Shown here: positions 1 to 8,342 of the stretch, one piece after another
How positions within the stretch are numbered: position 1 is the first letter of the stretch
Layout: each line of letters opens with the position of its first letter
NCBI RefSeq assembly: GCF_003711395.1
Contig: NZ_PJRJ01000016.1
Coordinates: 1 to 64,000 of the forward strand
Source: Acinetobacter sp. B51(2017)
GTDB lineage: Bacteria > Pseudomonadota > Gammaproteobacteria > Pseudomonadales > Moraxellaceae
Direction of reading: 5' to 3'
DNA: 64,000 nt
Made by a program: the position numbers and the translations under genes
Notes under the pieces: model-generated
Databases searched by the model: none
Seen by the model: only the letters and a program-made list of their open reading frames with translations
Told to the model about the DNA's origin: nothing

Positions 1-225
1 AGAACTGGCTGTTTGCTGGCTCGCTGCGCAGTGGCCAACGAGCTGCCAATATCATGACTTTAATCCAGTCAGCAAAGCTCAATGGCTTGGATCCGTATGC
101 CTATTTAAGTGATGTGCTGAAAAGGCTACCGACACACAAAGTGACCCAAATTGAAGAATTACTGCCACACCGGTGGCAACCCGACCAAAATTAAAAAATA
201 GGTATGGGGTTCAGCGGATGCTTAC
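1..225 (+). mobile_element. IS66-family insertion sequence, right end only
   Basis: The window opens inside an insertion sequence. Bases 3-194 encode the C-terminal end of an IS66-type transposase. About 30 bp after its stop lies a probable terminal inverted repeat ending CGGATGCTTAC at 225; read inward from the right this is GTAAGCATCCG, which fits the GTAAGC start typical of IS66 ends. IS66 elements usually duplicate 8 bp of target, so 226-233 (AGCTTTAA) would be one copy. The left end and the tnpA/tnpB genes lie outside the window, so completeness cannot be judged. Confidence 0.75.
3..194 (+). CDS. IS66 family transposase (TnpC), C-terminal fragment
   Basis: This is the last 63 residues of an open frame entering from the left edge and ending at TAA 192-194. 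It reads NWLFAGSLRSGQRAANIM and ends near LPHRWQP. These are features of the IS66 C-terminal region: the RSGQRAAN segment, then the LNGLDPYAYL segment and a short tail. In the family this region follows the DDE catalytic core and is thought to help transposase folding. The catalytic residues themselves are outside the window. Alternative functions are unlikely because the frame sits directly against an IS66-like terminal repeat. Confidence 0.8.
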   Translation, partial: NWLFAGSLRSGQRAANIMTLIQSAKLNGLDPYAYLSDVLKRLPTHKVTQIEELLPHRWQPDQN

Positions 226-316
226 AGCTTTAAAAGATTGCTATACAACTTGAAATTTTAATTCTAAGGTGCAATATAAGCTTTCACTAATCATTCAATT
301 CAAATGAGGAAATGCA

Positions 317-493
317 ATGGCTAAGAAAAAACAGCCTGAAATCATGGTGCATAATTTTGTGGCGAAACATATGCATGAAGTCAACAAAAGCCAAGTGTTT
401 GTAGACCGTAAAAAGAACGCCAAACGTGGTTATAACAAACACAAAAAAGGGGGATACTCAAATGAATATCTCCCTTTTTTATGCGCGGCTTAA
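317..493 (+). CDS. small basic protein whose ORF spans an intrinsic terminator (ArfA-like arrangement)
   Basis: This 58-residue lysine-rich protein starts MAKKKQPEIMVHNF. The start ATG at 317 follows AGGAAATGCA, an adequate ribosome site. A possible promoter is TTGAAA 250-255 with TATAAG 275-280 (19-bp spacing). The middle is strongly basic (DRKKNAKRGYNKHKKGG). The coding region continues through a strong hairpin plus T tract at 443-480, and the stop codon (491-493) lies 11 bases past the T tract. Most transcripts ending there would lack a stop codon. That is the organisation of arfA, the backup ribosome-rescue factor made when tmRNA fails. Similarity to E. coli ArfA is limited to the basic segment, so the name is an inference. 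The stop overlaps the convergent ptsP stop. Confidence 0.7.
   Translation: MAKKKQPEIMVHNFVAKHMHEVNKSQVFVDRKKNAKRGYNKHKKGGYSNEYLPFLCAA
443..480 (+). terminator. intrinsic terminator inside the small ORF, shared with ptsP
   Basis: Arms 443-456 (AAAAAAGGGGGATA) and 467-480 pair over 14 bp with one G-U wobble and a 10-nt loop. The right arm ends in six T. It can act in both directions: it lies 10 bp past the ptsP stop on the minus strand and within the last 17 codons of the plus-strand ORF. Confidence 0.85.
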
Positions 494-2784
494 ACGCTGA
501 CTAAACGATTAGTTTTCACCATATCGCTTAAACCATGGGTTTTAAAATAATATTCAACCCAGCTTTTGACCATTAAAGGATTATTCATTTTTAATACTTT
601 ATCGAGCAACTGTTGTGCATCTGTCATTGGAATATGACAAATGGCTTTACGTACACGCAAAATATTACTCGAACTCATCGACAGTGTATTAAAGCCCATT
701 GCCATTAATAAGACTGCCGAAAGTGGATCACCTGCCATTTCACCACATAAACTAATAGGTTTGTCATATTTATGACATTCTTTGACTAAGCGGCTTAAAG
801 CACGTAACACCGAAGGGTGGAAATGTGAGTAGACGTTGGCGACACGCGGATTATTACGATCGACTGCCAACAGATATTGGGTTAAGTCATTAGAACCCAC
901 CGAGAAGAAATCGACGAGTTCGGCAAACTCTTCAATTTGTAATAGCACGCTTGGCACTTCGACCATAATGCCAATTTTAGGTTTTTGAATTTTAACCTGC
1001 TCTTCTTCTTGTACTGCATGCCAATCACGATCAAGCAAATATAAAGCTTCTTCGACCTCACTAACACTGGTGACCATTGGCAATAAAATATGCAAGTTGT
1101 TTAAACCAATACTGGCTTTGAGCATCGCGCGAATTTGTGCAGAAAAAATTTCTGGATGATCGAGGGTAAAGCGAATGCCACGCCAACCCAAAGCGGAATT
1201 TTCTTCTTCAATAGCAAAATACGGTAGGTCTTTATCGGCACCAATATCTAAGGTGCGCATGACAACAGGTTTGTTGGCAAAATGACTGAGCTGTTGGCGG
1301 TAAATGGTACGCTGTTCTTCTTCACCAGGGAAGCGATCACGCAACATAAACGGAATTTCAGAGCGGTATAAACCCACGCCTTTAGCACCGCGTTGTACAC
1401 CGCGAACCACATCAATCATGAGGCCTGTATTCACGAATAATTTAACTGCAACGCCATCAGGCGTAATGGCATCGCGGGTTTCATATTGGCGTAAATCTTT
1501 CGCGATTTGTTCTTCTTCTTTTTGAATTTCTTTATAACGCGCACGTAAACGTCGTGGCGGATTAATAAAGACGCGTCCTTGATGTGCATCGACAATCATC
1601 TCGACATCATCAAGACTATTAATCGGTAGTTCAGTGACACCCACGACAGTAGGAATACCTAAGGCGCGTGCCACGATCACCATATGCGAGTTCATCGCGC
1701 CTTCAGTGGTGACAATGGCGGCAATTTTATCGACAGGTAATTCAACCAATGCTGCGGTGGAAATTTCTTCGCCAATTAAAATACTTTCATCGGTCAATTC
1801 ACGGTGGCTAGCATCGGCCTCTTGTAAAAAGGCCAAAATACGACGGCCTAAATCTTTGAGGTCAGACACCCGTTCGCGTAAATACTCATCTTCCATTTGC
1901 GCAAACAAAGCGGTATGTTTTTCAATGACTAACCGCACAGCACCTTGTGCCCAGTTACCATCGCGAATTTCGTCCTTAATTTCCGCAGGCAAGGCATTTT
2001 CATCGAGCATACGCAAAAATACACTAAACAAAGCGCGTTCTTCTGCCATTAAGGCATCTTGCATTTTGTCATCAAGCGATTGAATTTCACTGCGTACCGC
2101 GGCTACAGCACGGTCGAGCAAAGCCAACTCTTCGCTAATGTCGTCTGCTTCACGATCTGGCACTGCAGCTAAGTCCGCAGGTGGGTAGAGGATAATGGCG
2201 CGGCCTAAAGCAATCCCGCCTGAACCTGCCACCCCTTGAAAGGTTTTATAGGCAGGGAGGTTATTGGGTTTACGAAACACATCAATATTACCCACAGCAT
2301 GGGCATGGGCAATGACCCCTGAAAGCTGGGCGCACAGCGTGACTAAAAACGATTCTGCTGCTTCACTAAAATCTTGTTTTTCTTTGTTTTGTACCACCAG
2401 TACGCCCATTACTTTACGGCGATACATCACAGGCACGCCTAAAAATGAGCTATACAGTTCTTCACCCGTTTCTGGCAAATATAAAAAACGCTCATGGCTA
2501 GGTGCATCATCTAAATTAACAATTTCTTCACGTTGCCCCACTAAGCCAATCAAACCTTCACTGGTTTGTAGGGAAACATGCCCCACCGACTCAGGTTTTA
2601 AACCTTTAGAGGCCATGAGCACATAGCGTTGATTACGTTCATCTAAAAGATAGATGGAACACACATCAACGTGCATGGCCTCGGCCACTTGATTGACCAT
2701 AATGTCGAGTGATTCATGCAAACTGGTGGACGCATTAATCTCTTGTACAATGCGTCGTAAGGTGTCCAGTTGCATATTCGACAT
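490..2784 (-). CDS. ptsP: phosphoenolpyruvate-protein phosphotransferase PtsP (EI-Ntr)
   Basis: First enzyme of the nitrogen-related phosphotransferase chain: a cytoplasmic protein that autophosphorylates from PEP and passes phosphate to NPr. Domains in order: GAF sensor (about 1-155), PEP-utilising N-terminal domain, phosphohistidine domain with the active-site His in MNSHMVIVARALG, and a C-terminal PEP-binding barrel with GLYRSEIPFM, RTLDIGADKDLPYF, SVGSNDLTQY and the catalytic Cys in SLCGEMAGD. I place the start at ATG 2784 (MSNMQLDTL), preceded by GGGAG, rather than the upstream TTG. The length of 764 aa fits EI-Ntr with a GAF domain. It lies 88 bp downstream of rppH on the same strand, the usual rppH-ptsP pair of gammaproteobacteria. 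Confidence 0.96.
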   Translation of the reverse strand: MSNMQLDTLRRIVQEINASTSLHESLDIMVNQVAEAMHVDVCSIYLLDERNQRYVLMASKGLKPESVGHVSLQTSEGLIGLVGQREEIVNLDDAPSHERFLYLPETGEELYSSFLGVPVMYRRKVMGVLVVQNKEKQDFSEAAESFLVTLCAQLSGVIAHAHAVGNIDVFRKPNNLPAYKTFQGVAGSGGIALGRAIILYPPADLAAVPDREADDISEELALLDRAVAAVRSEIQSLDDKMQDALMAEERALFSVFLRMLDENALPAEIKDEIRDGNWAQGAVRLVIEKHTALFAQMEDEYLRERVSDLKDLGRRILAFLQEADASHRELTDESILIGEEISTAALVELPVDKIAAIVTTEGAMNSHMVIVARALGIPTVVGVTELPINSLDDVEMIVDAHQGRVFINPPRRLRARYKEIQKEEEQIAKDLRQYETRDAITPDGVAVKLFVNTGLMIDVVRGVQRGAKGVGLYRSEIPFMLRDRFPGEEEQRTIYRQQLSHFANKPVVMRTLDIGADKDLPYFAIEEENSALGWRGIRFTLDHPEIFSAQIRAMLKASIGLNNLHILLPMVTSVSEVEEALYLLDRDWHAVQEEEQVKIQKPKIGIMVEVPSVLLQIEEFAELVDFFSVGSNDLTQYLLAVDRNNPRVANVYSHFHPSVLRALSRLVKECHKYDKPISLCGEMAGDPLSAVLLMAMGFNTLSMSSSNILRVRKAICHIPMTDAQQLLDKVLKMNNPLMVKSWVEYYFKTHGLSDMVKTNRLVSV

Positions 2785-2872
2785 AAAGGCGACTCCCAAG
2801 CAGAAGGGGTTAAATTTAAATTTTATTTATAACAAGACTTCACTAAAAAATCTGCATGACATTCAGATTTTT

Positions 2873-3355
2873 TTAGGGTTTCGCAATGGGTAACTGCTGA
2901 CACAGTTCGACCATCGCCTTACGGTATACGTCGCGTTTAAAGTTGACAACTTGACCGAGCGGATACCAGTAACTCACCCATTGCCATTGATCAAATTCAG
3001 GTGGATCGGAGAGATTCAACTGAATATTTTGTACAGGCGCGGTTAATTTTAATAAAAACCACTTCTGCTTTTGACCAATACATACGGGGTCTGAATCCGT
3101 TCGGATATACCGATGTGGCAAACGATAACGCAGCCAACCTTTCGTTTGCGCTATTATTTGGACGTGTTCGGGCAGTAAGCCAACTTCTTCTCTTAGCTCA
3201 CGATAAAGTGCTTGCTCCGGAGTTTCTCCATGTTGGATCCCTCCTTGTGGAAATTGCCATGCATTGTGACCAATGCGTTTTGCCCATAAAACTTGTCCAG
3301 AATCGTTTGCCAAAATGATCCCGACATTGGGTCGGAAACCTTCAGAGTCGATCAT
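2873..3355 (-). CDS. rppH: RNA pyrophosphohydrolase RppH
   Basis: A 160-aa Nudix hydrolase that removes pyrophosphate from the 5' triphosphate of mRNAs, starting RNase E-dependent decay. The Nudix box is complete near residues 38-60: [20 protein letters not shown]. The N-terminus ([13 protein letters not shown]) and the segment [11 protein letters not shown] are typical of RppH rather than other Nudix enzymes. The start ATG lies behind AGGTAGCCAA. It is the first gene of a probable rppH-ptsP operon and diverges from the HAD phosphatase gene at 3538. Confidence 0.95.
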   Translation of the reverse strand: MIDSEGFRPNVGIILANDSGQVLWAKRIGHNAWQFPQGGIQHGETPEQALYRELREEVGLLPEHVQIIAQTKGWLRYRLPHRYIRTDSDPVCIGQKQKWFLLKLTAPVQNIQLNLSDPPEFDQWQWVSYWYPLGQVVNFKRDVYRKAMVELCQQLPIAKP

Positions 3356-3455
3356 TTGGCTACCTAAAATATGTGTAATTTATTTCTTTGCCTTCGGGGA
3401 TTGTTATTTCTGTGTCCAACGCGAAAAAAGCAAAGTTTAAAAATATTAAAACTGC

Positions 3456-3461
3456 TATGAT
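3456..3461 (+). promoter_or_regulatory. extended -10 promoter element for the HAD gene
   Basis: TATGAT preceded by TGC (TGN extended -10) lies about 75 bp upstream of the HAD phosphatase start, in the 182-bp divergent gap with rppH. No good -35 hexamer is visible, as is common for extended -10 promoters. Inferred from sequence only. Confidence 0.4.
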
Positions 3462-3537
3462 CTTAACGAATTTCTATCGACTAGCCGAGATAGATTTACA
3501 TTTTTTTTCTTAAATTTCAGCTTTTACGAGTATTTTC

Positions 3538-4188
3538 ATGAAATTGGCACTGTTTGATCTCGACCATACCTTACTGAATACCGATTCAGACCACTCTTGG
3601 GGCGAATTTTTAGTAAATGAGGGCTTGGTTGATCCAGTACGCCACCGTGCCATGAACGACAAGTTTTATGAAGATTATAAAGCTGGTCAACTTGATCCAA
3701 TTGCTTATAACGAATTTGTATTTGAGTTTTTAACTCAGCATGAGCATGCTTATTTAACTGAGTTGCATGAGTTATTTATGCAAAAAGTGATTCGCGCGCA
3801 AATGCGCCCTGAAGGCTTTAAAGCCATTCAGCGTCACAAAGATGCAGGCCATCAGTTGGTGGGGATTACCGCAACGTCTGATTTTATTACTGCGCCGATT
3901 TTCCGTGAGTTTGGGATTACTGAAATTATTGCCACTAATGCAGAAGTAATTGATGACAAATACACGGGTAAAGTGATTAATACGCCGTGTTATCAAAAGG
4001 GTAAACTTGAACGTCTAGATCAATGGCTAGAAGGGCGTGATGTAACTGAATCTTGGGCTTATTCGGACTCCATTAATGATCGTTTCTTGCTTGAGTATGC
4101 AGACCATGCTATTGCAGTGAATCCTGATGATCGTCTAGAGGCTTTAGCCAAACAACAAGGCTGGGATATTCAAGATTGGTCAATCTAA
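3538..4188 (+). CDS. HAD-IB family phosphatase (SerB-like)
   Basis: A 216-aa haloacid-dehalogenase hydrolase of subclass IB. Motif I is at the N-terminus (LALFDLDHTLLN, with the nucleophile and acid/base aspartates), a helical cap follows, motif II is GITATSDF, the Lys of motif III lies near YQKGKLERL, and motif IV is AYSDSINDRFLLEYA. The form matches the PSPase-like HAD-IB proteins widespread in proteobacteria, which act on small phosphorylated metabolites. It is shorter than true SerB and the substrate is not deducible. It stands alone, with its own promoter element and a strong terminator. Confidence 0.88.
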   Translation: MKLALFDLDHTLLNTDSDHSWGEFLVNEGLVDPVRHRAMNDKFYEDYKAGQLDPIAYNEFVFEFLTQHEHAYLTELHELFMQKVIRAQMRPEGFKAIQRHKDAGHQLVGITATSDFITAPIFREFGITEIIATNAEVIDDKYTGKVINTPCYQKGKLERLDQWLEGRDVTESWAYSDSINDRFLLEYADHAIAVNPDDRLEALAKQQGWDIQDWSI

Positions 4189-4202
4189 GCTGATTTTGAC
4201 TG

Positions 4203-4232
4203 TAAAAAAGCACTCATCATGAGTGCTTTTTT
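4203..4232 (+). terminator. terminator after the HAD gene
   Basis: AAAAAAGCACTC, loop ATCAT, GAGTGCTTTTTT: a perfect 7-bp GC-containing stem flanked by A and T tracts, about 15 bp after the HAD stop. Confidence 0.9.
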
Positions 4233-4307
4233 ACATTTTTATACCGATCAAAACACAAATTTGCGTATGCTACTTATACAAATCTAAATAACAAGAAGGA
4301 TAAAAAC

Positions 4308-4553
4308 ATGACGCAAGTACGGCCACGTATGACCCATTTATTTGAGCAATTGGGTTTGGATAGTTCAGAAGAAGGCATTGCCTTATTTATTAGTACCCAT
4401 CAACTCAATGCCCAGACTAAAATTACCCAAGCCGATTATTGGACTGAGGCACAGCGCCAATTTTTAGCTGAAAAAATCAAATCTGATGGTGAATGGGCTA
4501 TTATTGTTGATCAATTAAATGAATCTTTACATGAAGATTCCCTCATAAAATGA
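4308..4553 (+). CDS. DUF2789 family protein
   Basis: An 81-aa acidic protein starting at ATG 4308 behind AAGAAGGATAAAAAC. It has the DUF2789 pattern: MTHLFEQLGLDSSEEGI near the N-terminus, then ADYWTEAQRQFLAEKI, then a C-terminal WAIIVDQLNESL. These are predicted cytoplasmic helical proteins of unknown function found in many gammaproteobacteria. No signal peptide or membrane segment is visible. It appears monocistronic between two hairpins. Confidence 0.85.
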   Translation: MTQVRPRMTHLFEQLGLDSSEEGIALFISTHQLNAQTKITQADYWTEAQRQFLAEKIKSDGEWAIIVDQLNESLHEDSLIK

Positions 4554-4560
4554 TTCACGC

Positions 4561-4590
4561 TTTTACCCATCTGTCTGTAGGTGGGTAAAA
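4561..4590 (+). terminator. weak terminator-like hairpin after the DUF2789 gene
   Basis: TTTTACCCA and TGGGTAAAA form a perfect 9-bp stem with a 12-nt loop, just past the DUF2789 stop. It lacks a T tract on the plus strand. Confidence 0.45.
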
Positions 4591-4719
4591 CTTGATTGTC
4601 TTAGATTATAAAATCAAGCAGCCAAAAATCATGTCTGGCCCTGAAATATGCGAGCTGGCCATTAAAAATGATGATAAAAAAGTTACGGATAACAATAAGA
4701 TAAAAATCATGGAGTTAGA

Positions 4720-6111
4720 ATGGGTACATTTGCAATTATTATTTCATTGGCATTACTGATGTTTTTTGCTTATCGGGGGATTTCAGTATTAATTTTGGCG
4801 CCCATTATGGCAGCAGTTGCTATTTTACTCTCGGGTGATATGGCCTACCTGATGCCACAATACACTGAAACCTTTATGTCAGCCTTGGGCGGCTATATTT
4901 TAAAATTCTTTCCCATTTTTTTACTGGGTGCCTTATTTGGGCAGTTGATGGTGGACTCAGGGGCTGCATCGAGTATTTCTCAATGGATTATGCGCAAATT
5001 AGGGCATAAACGCGCTATTTTGACTGTGGTCACGGCATGTGGTGTATTGACTTATGGTGGGGTGTCTTTGTTTGTGGTGGCTTTTGCCATTTACCCGATT
5101 GCTAAGTCGATGTTTCAAGCCGCCAATATTCCAAAGCGCTTAATTCCGGGTGCGATTGCTTTGGGCGCATTTACCTTTACTATGACTGCATTGCCTGGTT
5201 CACCTTCGATTCAAAATGCGATTCCAATTCCATTTTTTGGCACGAATGTTTTTGCTGCCCCAGGTATTGGAATAATTGCAGGGTTGATTATGTTTGCTTT
5301 GGGCTGCATGTGGCTACAGAGCCGTGCTAATAAAGCCTATAAAAATGGTGAAGGCTATGGTGTGGATACCCAAGAGGCAGAGCAGCTACACGCGAGTGTA
5401 AGCAGTGCAAGCGAGATGCCCATATTTTTAGCATTTTTACCATTGCTGTTGGTGATTGGAGTTAATGCTTTGTTTACCTATATCTTGTTTCCTCATATGG
5501 ATTTGAGTGCTCTAAAAGAAGTTTATCCACAATTAGATCCGAGTAAACAAACAGGTTTATGGGCTTTGGTCATTGCATTGATGGTGGCATGTTTAAGCTT
5601 GATTTTATTGCGTTTAGGTAAGTGGCATAACCTAAAAGAAACGGTGAATAAGGGGGCATTGGGTTCAATGCTACCGATTTTTAATACTGCTTCTGAAGTA
5701 GGTTATGGCGCTGTGATCGCGTCTTTAGCAGGTTTTGTGATTATTCGCGACATGGTGTTAAATGTATCCAGCAATCCATTGATTTCTGAAGCGATTGCCA
5801 TGAATATTTTGGCAGGTATTACGGGTTCTTCCTCTGGCGGGATGTCGATTGCTTTATCCACCTTGGGGAGTGACTATCTAGCCATGGCAACTGCTGCGGG
5901 CATTAACCCAGAATTATTACATCGTATTGCAACTTTGGCCGCAGGCTGTTGAGGTACTCTACCTCATTCAGGTGCAATTATTACCTTATTGTCGATTTGT
6001 GGCATGACGCATAAACAATCTTATGGCAACGTCGCCATGTGCACAGTCGCAATCCCGATGGTCGCGCTTGGTGTGGCGATTAGCTTGGGAACGTTATTTG
6101 GATCATTCTAA
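4720..6111 (+). pseudogene. GntP family permease, interrupted by an in-frame UGA
   Basis: Start ATG 4720 behind GGAGTTAGA. The frame encodes a hydrophobic permease of the gluconate/3-hydroxybutyrate (GntP) family, with about a dozen predicted membrane helices and the family segment NTASEVGYGAVIASLAGF. It stops at TGA 5950-5952, giving 410 residues. The same frame continues open to TAA 6109-6111 (463 codons) and encodes the conserved LPHSGAIITLL and a last membrane segment. Where the family usually has G(L/M)DTLPH, this sequence has C-stop-G-T-L-P-H, consistent with two nearby substitutions (TTA to TGA, GAT to GGT). The product would lose its last 52 residues including a conserved motif, so it is probably non-functional unless the stop is read through. 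Confidence 0.8.
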
Positions 6112-6115
6112 ACCG

Positions 6116-6137
6116 CAAGCGCCTAAACAGGCGCTTG
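6116..6137. terminator. hairpin between convergent gntP-like gene and ovoA
   Basis: CAAGCGCCT and AGGCGCTTG form a perfect 9-bp stem with loop AAAC between the two convergent stop codons. There is no clear T tract on either side, so termination strength is uncertain. Confidence 0.55.
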
Positions 6138-6139
6138 TG

Positions 6140-8251
6140 CTAAGCTTTACGCCGCCATAGTGTGATTTCACTTAAACTATGCTGAAATTTACGCTGCGTT
6201 TCACGAATAACAAATTCCACATGCTGCGGCGCATGCAGCAGTTCAAAATGTGGACTAAGCAAAGCTGTTAAACCATCCAGCGTTGTAAAGTTTTCGGCAT
6301 TTTGCTTAAAGCCGCCAACCCATTCACTGCGTTCGGTATGTTCTGTCAGCCATGTATAAGGTGAGGTCAGCATCAGCACACCGCCAACATTTAAACGCTC
6401 ATGAATGGTGCTTAATAAAGCTTTAGGATGATGCAGACGATCAATTAAATTGGCCGCTAAAATAAAATCGTAACCTGTAAACTGCGCTTTTAAGTTACAT
6501 GCATCACCTTGGAAAAATTCCACTTTATCACCAACATCATCTAGGTTGAATTGAGATAAATGACAAGATTTATGTTCAATCAAATCACCTTCGGTGCAGA
6601 TGCTATAATGTACTGTTTGCAGCGCTGCTAGTTGCACGCCGTGTTGAATAAAACGGGCCGAAAAATCAATCGCTGTGACTTGATCAAAATAGCGTGCCAA
6701 TTCAAAGCTGGCGCGTCCAGTGGCACAGCCTAAATCTAAAGCCTTATGTTGGGGCAGTTGTGCGATGGCCAGTTGCACTAAGCTTTGTGCAAAATTGGCT
6801 ACGCCAAAATAGCATGCACCATATTGAAACTCTAAATATTCCGCGACCAATTTATCGGTTTCATAGCGTGACGCAATTGGCTTTGAATCTTGTTCGGCTG
6901 CTACATAACGAAAGCCTGCATGTTGGAAAAAATGCCGTCTAAAGGCATAACGTGCAGAATGTAAAATCTCATTGCCACTGGAAATCCATGAACCGCCTTT
7001 GATCAGGTGATGCTGTCCATCAAAGGTTGGAGTACTAAAATCATCATAAATTGGATGTACCATAAAACCATCAAACGGATAGATGGGTGTTTCAGTCCAT
7101 TGCCAGACATTGCCTTGTACATCATAAAAGTCGCCATGCGCGAATTGGTTAATCGGGCAAGAAGAAGCAGCTACTTTTAATTGTAAATTGGCCTGTTGTT
7201 GAATCTGCTCAGGGCTTAAACCTGTATTTTGGTAGAGGGCATACCATTCATCTTCACTGGGTAGACGGATCTTTTTTCCACTGAGCTGGGTTTTCCACTG
7301 ACAAAAGGCTTTGGCTTCATGATAATTGACTTCGACAGGCCAATCCCAAGGCATAGGCACGACGTCAGTCATTAAGCGTAATTGCCAACCTTGCTCTGTC
7401 GCTTGCCAAAAAGTCGGATGCTGGGCTTGAGAAAATTTAAGCCATGCGCAGCCTTCATCTGTCCAAAACTGGCTTTGGGTATAACCTTGATCTTCAACAA
7501 AATCTAAAAACTCTTGATTACTCACCAAATAGCGACTGGCACTAAATGCGTCCAGCTGGGCTTTATGAATGCCGTATTCATTGTCCCAACCATAATAGGG
7601 ATTGGCTTGGGTCTTATATAAACAAATCTCTGTGGCAGGAACGGGCAATAGATCATTATTAGGCGCAGGATGATGTTGCGGATAAGGGCGCCAAGCGGGA
7701 TGCTGCCGTACATATTCGAGCTTTTGTTGCCGAATCAATACCGAAGAAGTTTCTAAATGGATGCGCTCATGTTCGATGCCCATCATAATCGGCCAACACG
7801 GATGCTGCCAATTGACAGGGACTGGCATAGCAATGTGATCGATCACATCTAACACCACCTGTTTGACCTGTTGGCGATAGGCTTGGACTTGTGCAATGCT
7901 CGGCCAACTATAATGACTGTCATCTAAGTCATCCCAACTCATTTCATCAACACCCACTGCAAATAACGATTCAAAGTGAGGATGAATCCGTGCAGGAATG
8001 AGTTTGGCCAGCAACAATTTATTGATAAAAAATGTAGCCGTATGCCCATAATAAAAAATTAAGGGATGACGTAGGGCAATGGCCTTAGTGTAAAAGCCTT
8101 GCTCAGTGAGGCATTCAAATAAAGATTCATAACAGGCAAAGGTTTCTAAAAAATAGCTGCGTATGTCTTGGCGTAATTGTTCTGGATCAATTTGTTGTAA
8201 GTTGGGAGAAAAATGAAGCTGCGTGGCGCGTTCTAAAACCGGTTGCTGCAT
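6140..8251 (-). CDS. ovoA: OvoA: 5-histidylcysteine sulfoxide synthase with fused methyltransferase
   Basis: A bifunctional ovothiol biosynthesis enzyme of 703 aa. The N-terminal DinB-like domain supplies the iron-binding HX3HXE motif, seen as IEHERIHLETSS (about residues 160-170), and a formylglycine-generating-enzyme-like domain follows (VSNQEFLDFVED, GNVWQWTETP, KGGSWISSGNE, ARYAFRRHFF). Residues from about 460 on form a SAM methyltransferase (ALDLGCATGRASFELARYF). OvoA joins the thiol of cysteine to C5 of histidine oxidatively, and its C-terminal domain is assigned to N-methylation of 5-thiohistidine. The HERIHLETSS form and fused methyltransferase separate it from EgtB of ergothioneine synthesis. 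ATG 8251 follows GGAGCAG. A terminator lies only 24 bp upstream. Confidence 0.9.
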   Translation of the reverse strand: MQQPVLERATQLHFSPNLQQIDPEQLRQDIRSYFLETFACYESLFECLTEQGFYTKAIALRHPLIFYYGHTATFFINKLLLAKLIPARIHPHFESLFAVGVDEMSWDDLDDSHYSWPSIAQVQAYRQQVKQVVLDVIDHIAMPVPVNWQHPCWPIMMGIEHERIHLETSSVLIRQQKLEYVRQHPAWRPYPQHHPAPNNDLLPVPATEICLYKTQANPYYGWDNEYGIHKAQLDAFSASRYLVSNQEFLDFVEDQGYTQSQFWTDEGCAWLKFSQAQHPTFWQATEQGWQLRLMTDVVPMPWDWPVEVNYHEAKAFCQWKTQLSGKKIRLPSEDEWYALYQNTGLSPEQIQQQANLQLKVAASSCPINQFAHGDFYDVQGNVWQWTETPIYPFDGFMVHPIYDDFSTPTFDGQHHLIKGGSWISSGNEILHSARYAFRRHFFQHAGFRYVAAEQDSKPIASRYETDKLVAEYLEFQYGACYFGVANFAQSLVQLAIAQLPQHKALDLGCATGRASFELARYFDQVTAIDFSARFIQHGVQLAALQTVHYSICTEGDLIEHKSCHLSQFNLDDVGDKVEFFQGDACNLKAQFTGYDFILAANLIDRLHHPKALLSTIHERLNVGGVLMLTSPYTWLTEHTERSEWVGGFKQNAENFTTLDGLTALLSPHFELLHAPQHVEFVIRETQRKFQHSLSEITLWRRKA

Positions 8252-8275
8252 AAACTGCTCCGCTTGTTATTATAA

Positions 8276-8303
8276 AAAAAGACCAGTCGAAACTGATCTT
8301 TTT
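8276..8303 (-). terminator. terminator after the LysR gene, just upstream of ovoA
   Basis: Minus strand AAAAGATCAGT, loop TTCG, ACTGGTCTTTT with one mismatch and a T tract. It ends the LysR transcript 40 bp past its stop. The T tract ends about 22 bp before the ovoA start codon, so ovoA either reads through it or has its promoter upstream of it and is attenuated. Confidence 0.7.
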
Positions 8304-8342
8304 AATGTACGCGAAGTACTTTTCGTTGTATGTAAACAATTT

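Noticed and set aside
5950-5952. UGA in the GntP gene as a selenocysteine codon
   Set aside because: The position is Leu in the family, not Cys, no SECIS-like hairpin is evident right after it, and no selenocysteine genes are in the window. A nonsense mutation is simpler.
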